Shown in pieces: positions 46,957 through 53,958 of a stretch of DNA of 64,000 nt (the first letter of the stretch is position 1; each line of letters begins with the position of its first letter). Under the pieces are notes generated by a model. The model did not search any database and was not told the origin of the DNA. It saw only the letters and a list, made by a program, of their open reading frames with translations. Origin of the DNA: Mucilaginibacter rigui (GTDB lineage Bacteria > Bacteroidota > Bacteroidia > Sphingobacteriales > Sphingobacteriaceae). Both the position numbers and the translations under genes were made by a program. The stretch spans positions 310,001 to 374,000 of the forward strand of contig NZ_JACWMW010000003.1 in assembly GCF_014773275.1 (NCBI RefSeq). The letters are read 5' to 3'.

Positions 46957-48114
46957 ATGAGAATATTGATAAGGTTACCTTTTTTAATAATTGCAATGTT
47001 TACTTTGTCATGTAAACACAGTGCCAACGTGACCATAACCGGTAGTTTGGATAGTGCTGAGGGTACAATAGTTAAAATAGAGGATGCCAACCATCCTATT
47101 GCATACGACTCAACTACTGTAAAAAATGGGAAATTCAACCTTACTATTTCGTTGCCCGATGAGGGGTTTTACGAATTGGTTTTTTATACTCAAACACCAG
47201 CATCAGACAAAGGGAGGTGGGTGCATCAAATAGTATTTTATGCTGAAAATTTAAAAAAACATGTGTTCTCGGCAAATGGGCCAACAGCTTTGAGCTATAA
47301 TTATAATTGGCAATCATCCTCATATAATCAAAATAAATTAAAAGAGTTTAATGCTCTTGTTAAGTTAAAAAGAGATACTTTACAACACAAAAGAAAATAT
47401 TATCTTAATGAGGCGGATAAGGCACTAAATGCCGACAAAAATATTGTATATAATGCATATTTGGATTCTGCCACCAAAGCCGAGGATGAAATAAGGAATG
47501 CTTATTTGTATGCTACACATCAGTTTATACGCAGTAACCCAAATACTGTTGTAACGCCTTACTTAATTACTGAAGTGTATGATATGTTTGAGAATTATGC
47601 TTTATACAAAAAGGCAATGGCTACACTAAGCCCAATAGCTAAAAACAACAAATATTATAAAGAGGCCGATGCGCTTTTACAATCAGCTCAAAAAATAAAT
47701 ATCGGTACTGTGATCCCGCAGTTAGCAGGCAAAACCCTTAACGGATCTGATTTTAAAATGAATTATACAGGTAAAAAGATTATCCTGTTAGATTTTTGGG
47801 CATCTTATTGCGCACCATGCCGGCAGCAGATACCGGATATGAAGAAGCTGTATGATCAATACAAAAATAAAGGCTTTGATATTATTTCAGTTTCTATTGA
47901 TGAAGACCCATTGAAATGGGGCAGGGCATCAAAGCAGGACTCAATCCCCTGGCATAATATTGCCGAGTTAACAGATCAAAGCAATTCAAAAAACATTAAA
48001 AACTTTGTTGTTAAAAGTATCCCGGCCAACTATGTACTAAATAACAAAGGCGAACTTATTGGACGCAATGTTGAGTTGGATAGCCTGGAAAAAATACTTA
48101 AGAAGATAAAATAG
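46957..48114 (+). CDS. TlpA-family thiol-disulfide oxidoreductase lipoprotein, copy 2
   Basis: The 385-residue protein has lipobox FTLSC near residue 19, a DUF4369-like domain (VTITGSLDSAEGTIVKIEDA) and a thioredoxin domain with WASYCAPCRQQ. It is a paralogue of the upstream gene. From DFWASYC to the C-terminus only two residues differ (Glu/Lys twice), and DNA identity continues past the stop codon. The N-terminal two thirds are far more diverged. Copy 3 follows after only 25 bp. Confidence 0.92.
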   Translation: MRILIRLPFLIIAMFTLSCKHSANVTITGSLDSAEGTIVKIEDANHPIAYDSTTVKNGKFNLTISLPDEGFYELVFYTQTPASDKGRWVHQIVFYAENLKKHVFSANGPTALSYNYNWQSSSYNQNKLKEFNALVKLKRDTLQHKRKYYLNEADKALNADKNIVYNAYLDSATKAEDEIRNAYLYATHQFIRSNPNTVVTPYLITEVYDMFENYALYKKAMATLSPIAKNNKYYKEADALLQSAQKINIGTVIPQLAGKTLNGSDFKMNYTGKKIILLDFWASYCAPCRQQIPDMKKLYDQYKNKGFDIISVSIDEDPLKWGRASKQDSIPWHNIAELTDQSNSKNIKNFVVKSIPANYVLNNKGELIGRNVELDSLEKILKKIK

Positions 48115-48139
48115 GTTTGAGGTAAAACTTGTAAAGTTA

Positions 48140-49264
48140 ATGGTATTGAAAACAAAGTTCTTTTTACTTCTGCTGGTTGTTCCTTTAGCCGGTTACTCTC
48201 AAAGTAACTTACTTATAAAAGGTACCGCCACACTGTTAAAAGATGGGACTGAAATTAAGCTGTCAAAAAAGCTTCCGAAACGATTAGCAGATGAAAAGCC
48301 TCTTATAACAAAAATAAAGGATCATAAATTTGAGTTTTCCGTACAAACAAATGGCAGCATTCTTTATACTCTATCTAATGGAAAAGGTGGTAGCCAGTTG
48401 TTTTTATGCCCCGGGCAGGCAACAATCCTTGTGAGGGATTCGATCGTAAGAAACGTATCCGTTACTGGTAACTCAACCGCACTTGATTATCAAAAATATC
48501 ACGCTTTATTAGATACAGTTAGCTTATACGAGAAATATGGTAGGGCAAGAGCAGATTATTATAACTATACACGTAACAACCACAATATTGATAGTGCTAT
48601 ACTAAATGCTAAAATACAAAAGAGAGATGCTTTGTTAATCCTATTAAACGATCAGCTATTAGATTTAAGTTTAGGTTGGATAAAACAACACCCCAATTCC
48701 CCTATAAATCCGTTCGTTTTGTATGGCCAGATTACATACATGCCTGAGGATGATTTCAGGAAATCCTATTATTCATTAGCTGCATCTCAAAAAAAGGATA
48801 TTTGGGCAAAAGAATCAAAATACATGATTGATAGCCTGTTTATTGGCGGGATAGCGCCGTCAGTATCAGAAACTGACGCGAAGGGAAATATAGTAACCCT
48901 TTCAAGTTTCCGTGGGAAATATGTGCTGCTTGATTTTTGGGCAGCCTGGTGTATTCCATGTAGGGAAGAAAACCCCAACGTGGTGAAAGCAGCAGAAAAA
49001 TATAAAGGTCAAAATTTTACTGTGTTGAGTATCTCATTAGATGATGACAAAACTGCATGGCTAAAAGCGATTGAAAAGGATGGTTTAGGCTGGACACATC
49101 TATCTGCATTAAAAGGCTGGAATGACGGTATTTCTAAAAAGTATTATGTTTCATCCATACCTGCTAATTTTTTGATAGACCCTAATGGAAAAATTGTTGC
49201 CAAAAACATCCGGGGTGAGGAATTGAATAAAACGCTAAGCATGTTATTAAGTAAAGAAAAATAG
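48140..49264 (+). CDS. TlpA-family thiol-disulfide oxidoreductase, copy 3
   Basis: The 374-residue protein has a Sec signal peptide (FFLLLLVVPLAGYS, cleaved before QSN) and no lipobox, so it is probably soluble in the periplasm. The N-terminal domain is DUF4369-like (LLIKGTATLLKDGTEIKLSK). The C-terminal thioredoxin domain has WAAWCIPCREE and SSIPANFLIDPNGKIV. It lacks the near-identity seen between copies 1 and 2. It ends directly before the second peptide relic, whose frame it shares. Confidence 0.9.
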   Translation: MVLKTKFFLLLLVVPLAGYSQSNLLIKGTATLLKDGTEIKLSKKLPKRLADEKPLITKIKDHKFEFSVQTNGSILYTLSNGKGGSQLFLCPGQATILVRDSIVRNVSVTGNSTALDYQKYHALLDTVSLYEKYGRARADYYNYTRNNHNIDSAILNAKIQKRDALLILLNDQLLDLSLGWIKQHPNSPINPFVLYGQITYMPEDDFRKSYYSLAASQKKDIWAKESKYMIDSLFIGGIAPSVSETDAKGNIVTLSSFRGKYVLLDFWAAWCIPCREENPNVVKAAEKYKGQNFTVLSISLDDDKTAWLKAIEKDGLGWTHLSALKGWNDGISKKYYVSSIPANFLIDPNGKIVAKNIRGEELNKTLSMLLSKEK

Positions 49265-49274
49265 GTTAACAAAC

Positions 49275-49468
49275 CAGCGAGCTGAGATAAATATGTAATT
49301 GGTGGGCTATATGGAGGTGGGCATACTTAACCGGGAGAGCCGGGTGACTCTGGAAACGTAAAACATGGCACATGCTCTGGTAAAAAAACCGACAATTACA
49401 CATGGACATGCGTTTGTAATTGGGGCGGTTACCAAACAACCAATGGAGGCACTAACTGCAATGTGTAA
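49275..49468 (+). pseudogene. Cys-rich double-glycine-leader peptide gene, truncated (copy 2)
   Basis: Directly after TlpA copy 3 a leader remnant reads DKYVIGG at 49286-49306, continues LYGGGHT, then meets an in-frame TAA (49328-49330) and goes on as PGEPGDSGNVKHGTCSGKK and TDNYTWTCVCNWGGYQTT to NCNV and TAA at 49466-49468. The core has four Cys. The start codon and first half of the leader are missing. It shares the 17-nt string CAGCGAGCTGAGATAAA (49275-49291) with copy 1 at 45411-45427. Both leaders are interrupted at this place. Confidence 0.55.
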
Positions 49469-49474
49469 ATTTTT

Positions 49475-49498
49475 AGCCAGTGGTGCAAACCACTGGCT
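49475..49498 (+). terminator. Hairpin between peptide gene 2 and TlpA gene 4
   Basis: A perfect 10-bp stem (AGCCAGTGGT / ACCACTGGCT) with a GCAA tetraloop lies 7 bp after the peptide stop and 17 bp before the TlpA copy 4 start. It is the same arrangement as after peptide 1. The following sequence is A-rich (GATTTAAAAAAT), so an attenuator or mRNA-stabilising role is as likely as termination. Confidence 0.6.
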
Positions 49499-49514
49499 GA
49501 TTTAAAAAATAAAA

Positions 49515-50669
49515 ATGAAAACCATTAAATTATTGCTTTTTGTAACTGTTGTATTTTTTAGTTGTAAAAGAATTGAACCGCAGGGACTAACTATAAATTT
49601 ATCTACCTTGAAAAAAACATCAAGGCTTAAGATTGTGATGTCTGAATTTAAATTTAACAATACTTCTACAACATGGAACTGGACTAAATTAGAAAGTATT
49701 TTTATTGACAAAAATGCCATTCAAGGAGAGTTCAAATGGCCTGTTGAATATAAAAATAAATTTGTTGCTGAATTTGAAATCTATAATGCCGGAGGGAAAA
49801 TCATCGCTTCTTCCAATGATTTTATCTATTCACAAGCAAGTTTAATTGCAGAAAATGATCCTAAGTCCAAAATTATTAACGCAAACGGATATGAAGATGC
49901 GGTAATAATGGCTGTAAAAGGAGGCGAAAATAACTTGTATGCAAATAAAAGCTTTTTATCTCCACCAAAAATCCGTTCATCTGGAAATTTCCTTTCAAAA
50001 ATCAAGAACACTAAAACCTTAAAAAACGACAATTCTACAGTGTACCAGCAATGGAAGGCTTATGAGGAGAATGTTATCAATCAAGTTGAAAAATATCCGG
50101 ATTATTATTACACCATGCACAATTTGATCGATGTTGTGAGCATGATAAGTAATGCAACCTTAGAAAAATGTATTTCGAAAATAGATGCAAATCTATTGAA
50201 AACAGACGAGGGCAAATTTTTAACTACCTATTTAAATAATTCTAACAAATTAGTGATCGGATCAAAATTTCCCGATTTCAAGGTTAACAACGGCGAAAAA
50301 GACGTGGATGCAAAATCACTGCTTATAAAAGGCAAATATTATTTCATAGATTTTTGGGCGAGCTGGTGTGGGCCTTGCCGGGAACAGATGCAACATTTGA
50401 AAACCGTATATAGTAAAATTGACACCAATAAGGTCCAGTTTGTGTCACTAAGTGTGGATATAAAGCAAGAAAATTGGGTTAAAGCCTCCAAAGCTGAAAA
50501 TTTAAAATGGCCGAGCTATCTTCAAAGTACTCAGCCCGATCAGAATTTGTTTGTGCTTTTTTGTCTGCGTTCTATACCACAGAATATTTTAATTGATAAA
50601 ACCGGGACCATCATCAATAAAAACCTAACTGAAAACGAATTAGACAACTTTCTTAAAGCAGATAAGTAA
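49515..50669 (+). CDS. TlpA-family thiol-disulfide oxidoreductase lipoprotein, copy 4
   Basis: The 384-residue protein has lipobox VFFSC (Cys near residue 17), a diverged N-terminal domain that I cannot assign firmly to DUF4369, and a C-terminal thioredoxin domain with WASWCGPCREQ and RSIPQNILIDKTGTI. It is the most diverged of the four TlpA genes, with an AT-rich 5' half. It follows peptide relic 2 and is the last gene before the right direct repeat, which begins 15 bp after its stop. Confidence 0.9.
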   Translation: MKTIKLLLFVTVVFFSCKRIEPQGLTINLSTLKKTSRLKIVMSEFKFNNTSTTWNWTKLESIFIDKNAIQGEFKWPVEYKNKFVAEFEIYNAGGKIIASSNDFIYSQASLIAENDPKSKIINANGYEDAVIMAVKGGENNLYANKSFLSPPKIRSSGNFLSKIKNTKTLKNDNSTVYQQWKAYEENVINQVEKYPDYYYTMHNLIDVVSMISNATLEKCISKIDANLLKTDEGKFLTTYLNNSNKLVIGSKFPDFKVNNGEKDVDAKSLLIKGKYYFIDFWASWCGPCREQMQHLKTVYSKIDTNKVQFVSLSVDIKQENWVKASKAENLKWPSYLQSTQPDQNLFVLFCLRSIPQNILIDKTGTIINKNLTENELDNFLKADK

Positions 50670-50683
50670 CAGCATTCCTCGCT

Positions 50684-50738
50684 ATTGAACGGGCCGATCT
50701 TTAGCTTTCACCAATTACAGGAGGTGCCGAAATAAATT
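50684..50738 (+). repeat. Right direct repeat of a putative 8-kb insertion
   Basis: This 55-bp stretch matches 42756-42809 in the same orientation and includes the identical 18-bp core at 50721-50738. It lies between the last TlpA gene and the ddl promoter. Confidence 0.7.
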
Positions 50739-50780
50739 GAGCATGGCGGGAAATGCCACACCAACAAAACCAAAAAAAAC

Positions 50781-50788
50781 TATCTTTG
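50781..50788 (+). promoter_or_regulatory. TAnnTTTG -7 element before ddl
   Basis: TATCTTTG fits the Bacteroidota -7 consensus and ends 6 nt before the ATG at 50795. This supports that start and suggests a leaderless or near-leaderless ddl transcript. Confidence 0.55.
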
Positions 50789-50794
50789 GCTATC

Positions 50795-51778
50795 ATGAAA
50801 ACCATAAACGTAGCCCTTTTGGCCGGTGGCTTTACCGGCGAGTATGAAGTATCTATTAACAGTGCCAAAAATATTGCAGCCAATTTAGATGTAAGCAAAT
50901 ACAACGTGTACACCATACTGATAAACCGCCACGAATGGGTTTATGAAACCGGCGACCAGCGCATTAATATGGACAAGAACGACTTTAGTGTAACTGTTAA
51001 TGGTGAAAAGGTAAAGTTTGATTTTGCGTTTATCACCGTGCATGGTACACCCGGCGAGGATGGTAAGCTGCAGGGCTACCTGGATATGATAGGCATACCG
51101 TATAATACCTGCGATGCTACCACATCGGCCATTACCATGAACAAGGCTTATACCAAAGCCATTGTGAATGGCATACATGGTTTGCATGCTGCCAAATCTA
51201 TCCAGTTGCACCAACGCGACGAGCATGATACCGCTACTATTGCCTCAACGCTGAAATTCCCGCTGTTTATTAAGCCAAATAATGGCGGCAGCAGCGTAGG
51301 CATGAGCAAGGTTTATAATGTAGGCGGCCTGCACGAGGCTATTACAAAGGCGTTTAAGGAAGATTCGCAGATATTGATAGAAGAGTTTATAAAAGGCCGC
51401 GAGTTTAGCATAGGGATAGCCCGCTTAAACGGTAAAATTACCGTACTGCCCGCTACCGAGATCATTAGCTCGAAGGATTTTTTCGACTACGAAGCTAAGT
51501 ATACCCCGGGTGTATCAGAAGAAATTACCCCCGCCGACCTGCCGGGAGATAAGGTGCAGGAGATAGCCGATATAGTTACCCAGGCATACCTTCGGTTAAA
51601 CTGTCGCGGTATGGTGAGGATAGATTTTATATTGTTAGAGGGCACCCAGGAGTTCTATTTTATTGAAGTGAACACCACCCCGGGCCAATCTGCAAACAGT
51701 TTGATACCACAGCAGGTGAGGGCAGCAGGTATGAGCGTTACAGACTTTTACGGGCAGCTTATTGAAGGCGCTATGTAG
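50795..51778 (+). CDS. ddl: D-alanine--D-alanine ligase
   Basis: The start at 50795 gives 327 residues beginning MKTINVALLAGGFTGEYEVS, the usual Ddl N-terminus; an ATG at 50753 lies upstream of the promoter motif. ATP-grasp features are present: FPLFIKPNNGGSSVGMSKV, EEFIKGREFSIGI, and the Mg-binding FYFIEVNTTPGQSANS. It makes the D-Ala-D-Ala dipeptide for peptidoglycan. MltG and the PASTA protein at 40-42 kb belong to the same pathway. Confidence 0.96.
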   Translation: MKTINVALLAGGFTGEYEVSINSAKNIAANLDVSKYNVYTILINRHEWVYETGDQRINMDKNDFSVTVNGEKVKFDFAFITVHGTPGEDGKLQGYLDMIGIPYNTCDATTSAITMNKAYTKAIVNGIHGLHAAKSIQLHQRDEHDTATIASTLKFPLFIKPNNGGSSVGMSKVYNVGGLHEAITKAFKEDSQILIEEFIKGREFSIGIARLNGKITVLPATEIISSKDFFDYEAKYTPGVSEEITPADLPGDKVQEIADIVTQAYLRLNCRGMVRIDFILLEGTQEFYFIEVNTTPGQSANSLIPQQVRAAGMSVTDFYGQLIEGAM

Positions 51779-51808
51779 GCGTTTAAGAGATATTTTATAG
51801 TTTTTTTG

Positions 51809-51869
51809 GACGTTCAAGGCCGTTTTAAGGGCGTTTTGGGGCGTTTTAAGGCCGTTTTTTGGTCGTGTT
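51809..51869 (+). repeat. Helically phased CGTTTT array, left arm
   Basis: CGTT(TT) units begin at 51811, 51821, 51832, 51842, 51853 and 51864, with spacings 10, 11, 10, 11 and 11, so all lie on one face of the helix. Each is separated by a G-rich AAGGC/TGGGG spacer. An inverted copy stands at 53795-53853. The pair brackets the AraC gene and its SDR partner. It is not a CRISPR array, as units are too short. Confidence 0.75.
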
Positions 51870-51893
51870 TTTACATACTCTTGTTGTTGGTTA

Positions 51894-51908
51894 TGTTTGA
51901 ATTTTGTA
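51894..51908 (+). promoter_or_regulatory. Candidate AraC-type operator repeat TGTTTGAATTTTGTA
   Basis: The same 15-nt string occurs at 52815-52829. The shorter TGTTTGAA also occurs at 52836 and 53762. All lie in front of the AraC gene or the SDR genes. They could be half-sites for the AraC protein encoded here. Confidence 0.45.
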
Positions 51909-51914
51909 ACTTTG
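51907..51914 (+). promoter_or_regulatory. TAnnTTTG -7 element 4 nt before the AraC start
   Basis: TAACTTTG is followed by CCTT and the ATG at 51919. A TTG-rich stretch at 51881-51890 lies about 19 bp upstream and can serve as the -33 element. The mRNA would be leaderless. Confidence 0.55.
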
Positions 51915-51918
51915 CCTT

Positions 51919-52821
51919 ATGGCAGTTACAGAAACGATAGAAGATTTTTACAAGCAAAAGTTTAACTGGCTACCCGATAACCTGGGCCAGGATATTGGCC
52001 ACTTTAATGTATTTAGGTTGGAAGATTGTTACCGGCCGGATGCCAAGCCTATAGTTTACGCACGCCGCGATTTTTATAAGATCAGTATGGTGCGTGGTAA
52101 AAACGTTGTGCACTATGCCGATAAAAGCATCGAAATTGACGGTTGTACGCTGGTTTTCTTTAATCCTACTGTTCCATATACATTTGAGCATCATAGCGAT
52201 ATCCGCTCGGGGGCGTTCTGTATCTTCAGGGAATCGTTTTTTACAGAGATGCTGCGCCGTAATATACAGGAGCTGCCCATGTTTGGGCCAAACGGTACCC
52301 CCACATATTCATTAAACGCCGAACAGGAGGTATACGTAAGCCAGGTGTTTGACAAGATGCTGGGCGAAATAAATTCTGATTACCGTTTTAAATACGATCT
52401 GCTGCGCAACTACCTCACCGAGTTAGTGCACTATGCTTTAAAGATACAGCCGCAAGAGGTTCTGTATCAGCACCCTGATGCTAATTCGCGCATTACATCT
52501 ATATTCACCGAGCTGCTGGAGAGGCAGTTTCCGATAGAAACGCCTTCGCAGCGGTTTAACCTGCGGTCGGCAAAAGATTTTGCTGATAAGCTGGCCGTTC
52601 ATGTAAATCACCTCAATAGGGCTATTCGCCAAACCACGGGTAAAACCACTACCCACCATATCTCAGAGCGTTTGACGAGCGAAGCCAAAGCTTTGCTAAG
52701 GCACACCAACTGGAATGTATCTGAAATAAGTTATTGCCTTGGCTTTGAAGAACCTGCGCATTTTAACAATTTCTTTAAAAAACAAACCAGTTCAACGCCT
52801 TCTTCTTATAGGTCTGTTTGA
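51919..52821 (+). CDS. AraC-family transcriptional regulator (SDR-linked, copy 2)
   Basis: The 300-residue protein has a cupin-like N-terminal half (DGCTLVFFNPTVPYTFEHH) and a C-terminal AraC DNA-binding domain with two helix-turn-helix motifs (SAKDFADKLAVHVNHLNRA and NVSEISYCLGFEEPAHFNNF). It is placed between the left phased array and an SDR gene. Repeats of TGTTTGAA before it and before the SDR suggest autoregulation and control of the SDR. Confidence 0.92.
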   Translation: MAVTETIEDFYKQKFNWLPDNLGQDIGHFNVFRLEDCYRPDAKPIVYARRDFYKISMVRGKNVVHYADKSIEIDGCTLVFFNPTVPYTFEHHSDIRSGAFCIFRESFFTEMLRRNIQELPMFGPNGTPTYSLNAEQEVYVSQVFDKMLGEINSDYRFKYDLLRNYLTELVHYALKIQPQEVLYQHPDANSRITSIFTELLERQFPIETPSQRFNLRSAKDFADKLAVHVNHLNRAIRQTTGKTTTHHISERLTSEAKALLRHTNWNVSEISYCLGFEEPAHFNNFFKKQTSSTPSSYRSV

Positions 52822-52844
52822 ATTTTGTAGTTATTTGTTTGAAT
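52815..52844 (+). promoter_or_regulatory. Two TGTTTGAAT direct repeats 21 bp apart before the SDR gene
   Basis: TGTTTGAAT occurs at 52815-52823 and at 52836-52844, a spacing of 21 bp or two helical turns. This is the layout of AraC-family binding sites. The first copy overlaps the stop of the AraC gene. Confidence 0.45.
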
Positions 52845-52873
52845 CGTGCAAACGCTTGGGTGTACCATTGTTT

Positions 52874-52881
52874 TAATTTTG
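52874..52881 (+). promoter_or_regulatory. TAnnTTTG -7 element 4 nt before the SDR start
   Basis: TAATTTTG is followed by TAAC and the ATG at 52886. The layout is the same as for the upstream AraC gene, so both seem to make leaderless mRNAs. Confidence 0.5.
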
Positions 52882-52885
52882 TAAC

Positions 52886-53743
52886 ATGCAAAACACCAAT
52901 ATTACAAACAAAACAAAAACATGGTTTATTACAGGCGCATCTAAAGGGTTCGGGCTCAGCCTGGTAAAGCAATTATTGGCTAAAGGCCAAAACGTAGCAG
53001 CAACATCACGTAATCTGGCCGAATTGGTCATAGCTGTAGGCTCAACCGCCGAGAATTTTTTACCACTTGAGGTTGACCTCACCAATGAGGATAGTGTAGG
53101 CTGCGCTATGCACAAAACAAAAAAGGCGTTTGGGCGCATAGATGTTGTTATCAACAATGCCGGTTACGGTATTGGCGGCAGCATCGAGGAGTTAACCGAT
53201 GATGAAACCCATGCCAACTTTAACGTAAATGTATTTGGTACACTGAATGTTATCCGTATGGTAATGCCTTATATGCGCTATCAGCAATCGGGCCACATCA
53301 TTAACATCTCGTCAATAGCAGGCATTGCACCGGGCACGGGCTGGTCTGTTTACGCGGCTACAAAATTCTCTATAGAGGGGCTATCAACCGTTTTGGCCGA
53401 GGATGTGCGCGAGTTTGGTATCAAGGTAACCGTTGTGGCACCCGGTGCTTTCCGCACCAGCTTTTTAACGCCCGAATCGTTAATAATAGCTAAAAACCCG
53501 ATGGAAGAGTACACTGCAGTAAGGGCAAGCCACAGCAAATACCTGCAAATGGACGGCCAGCAAGCCGGAGACCCTGAAAAAGCAGCCACAGCCATTATCA
53601 ATGTAGCCTACCAGGAAAACCCGCCGCTACACCTGCTGTTAGGTGCTGATGCCTATGACCGTGCCATGGCGCAACTCGAAAAGCTGGAAAAGGAGTTTCG
53701 CTTTAACGAAGAGTTGAGCAGATCGATGGCATATAGCGCGTAA
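52886..53743 (+). CDS. SDR-family oxidoreductase (AraC-linked paralogue 2)
   Basis: The 285-residue protein has ITGASKGFGLS, INNAGYGIGG, NISSIAG with catalytic Ser and YAATK as the catalytic pair, and an SRN after beta-2 that favours NADPH. It is closely related to its downstream neighbour and to the SDR at 42917. It sits between the two inverted phased arrays, together with the AraC gene. Confidence 0.9.
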   Translation: MQNTNITNKTKTWFITGASKGFGLSLVKQLLAKGQNVAATSRNLAELVIAVGSTAENFLPLEVDLTNEDSVGCAMHKTKKAFGRIDVVINNAGYGIGGSIEELTDDETHANFNVNVFGTLNVIRMVMPYMRYQQSGHIINISSIAGIAPGTGWSVYAATKFSIEGLSTVLAEDVREFGIKVTVVAPGAFRTSFLTPESLIIAKNPMEEYTAVRASHSKYLQMDGQQAGDPEKAATAIINVAYQENPPLHLLLGADAYDRAMAQLEKLEKEFRFNEELSRSMAYSA

Positions 53744-53794
53744 AAGTCACCCCTTGGTTACTGTTTGAAATTTGCAATTTCATTAAAAAAATGA

Positions 53795-53853
53795 GCGGCT
53801 TAAAACGGCCTTAGAACGCCCCTAAAACGCCCCAAAACGGCCTTAAAACGTCT
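53795..53853 (-). repeat. Helically phased CGTTTT array, right arm (inverted)
   Basis: On the plus strand AAAACG-type units start at 53802, 53813 (AGAACG), 53824, 53834 and 53845, with spacings 11, 11, 10 and 11. Their reverse complement has the same order of spacers (AAGGC, TGGGG) as the left arm at 51809-51869. Left and right arms would pair as a long imperfect inverted repeat about 2 kb apart. Confidence 0.75.
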
Positions 53854-53958
53854 TTAAGTAGCGTTGAGTTGCCCGTGTACACCCTTGAAACGGATGCAAT
53901 GACCTTCGCCGAAAGCCTTAGCTAATAGAGTGAAAAACTATCTAAAAAAACATATAAC

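Noticed and set aside
42756-50738. An insertion sequence or prophage as the source of the 8-kb region
   Set aside because: No transposase, integrase or phage structural gene can be read between the repeats, so only a repeat-bounded island is claimed.
51811-51869. CRISPR array
   Set aside because: Units are only about 10-11 bp with no spacers, and no cas genes are in the window.
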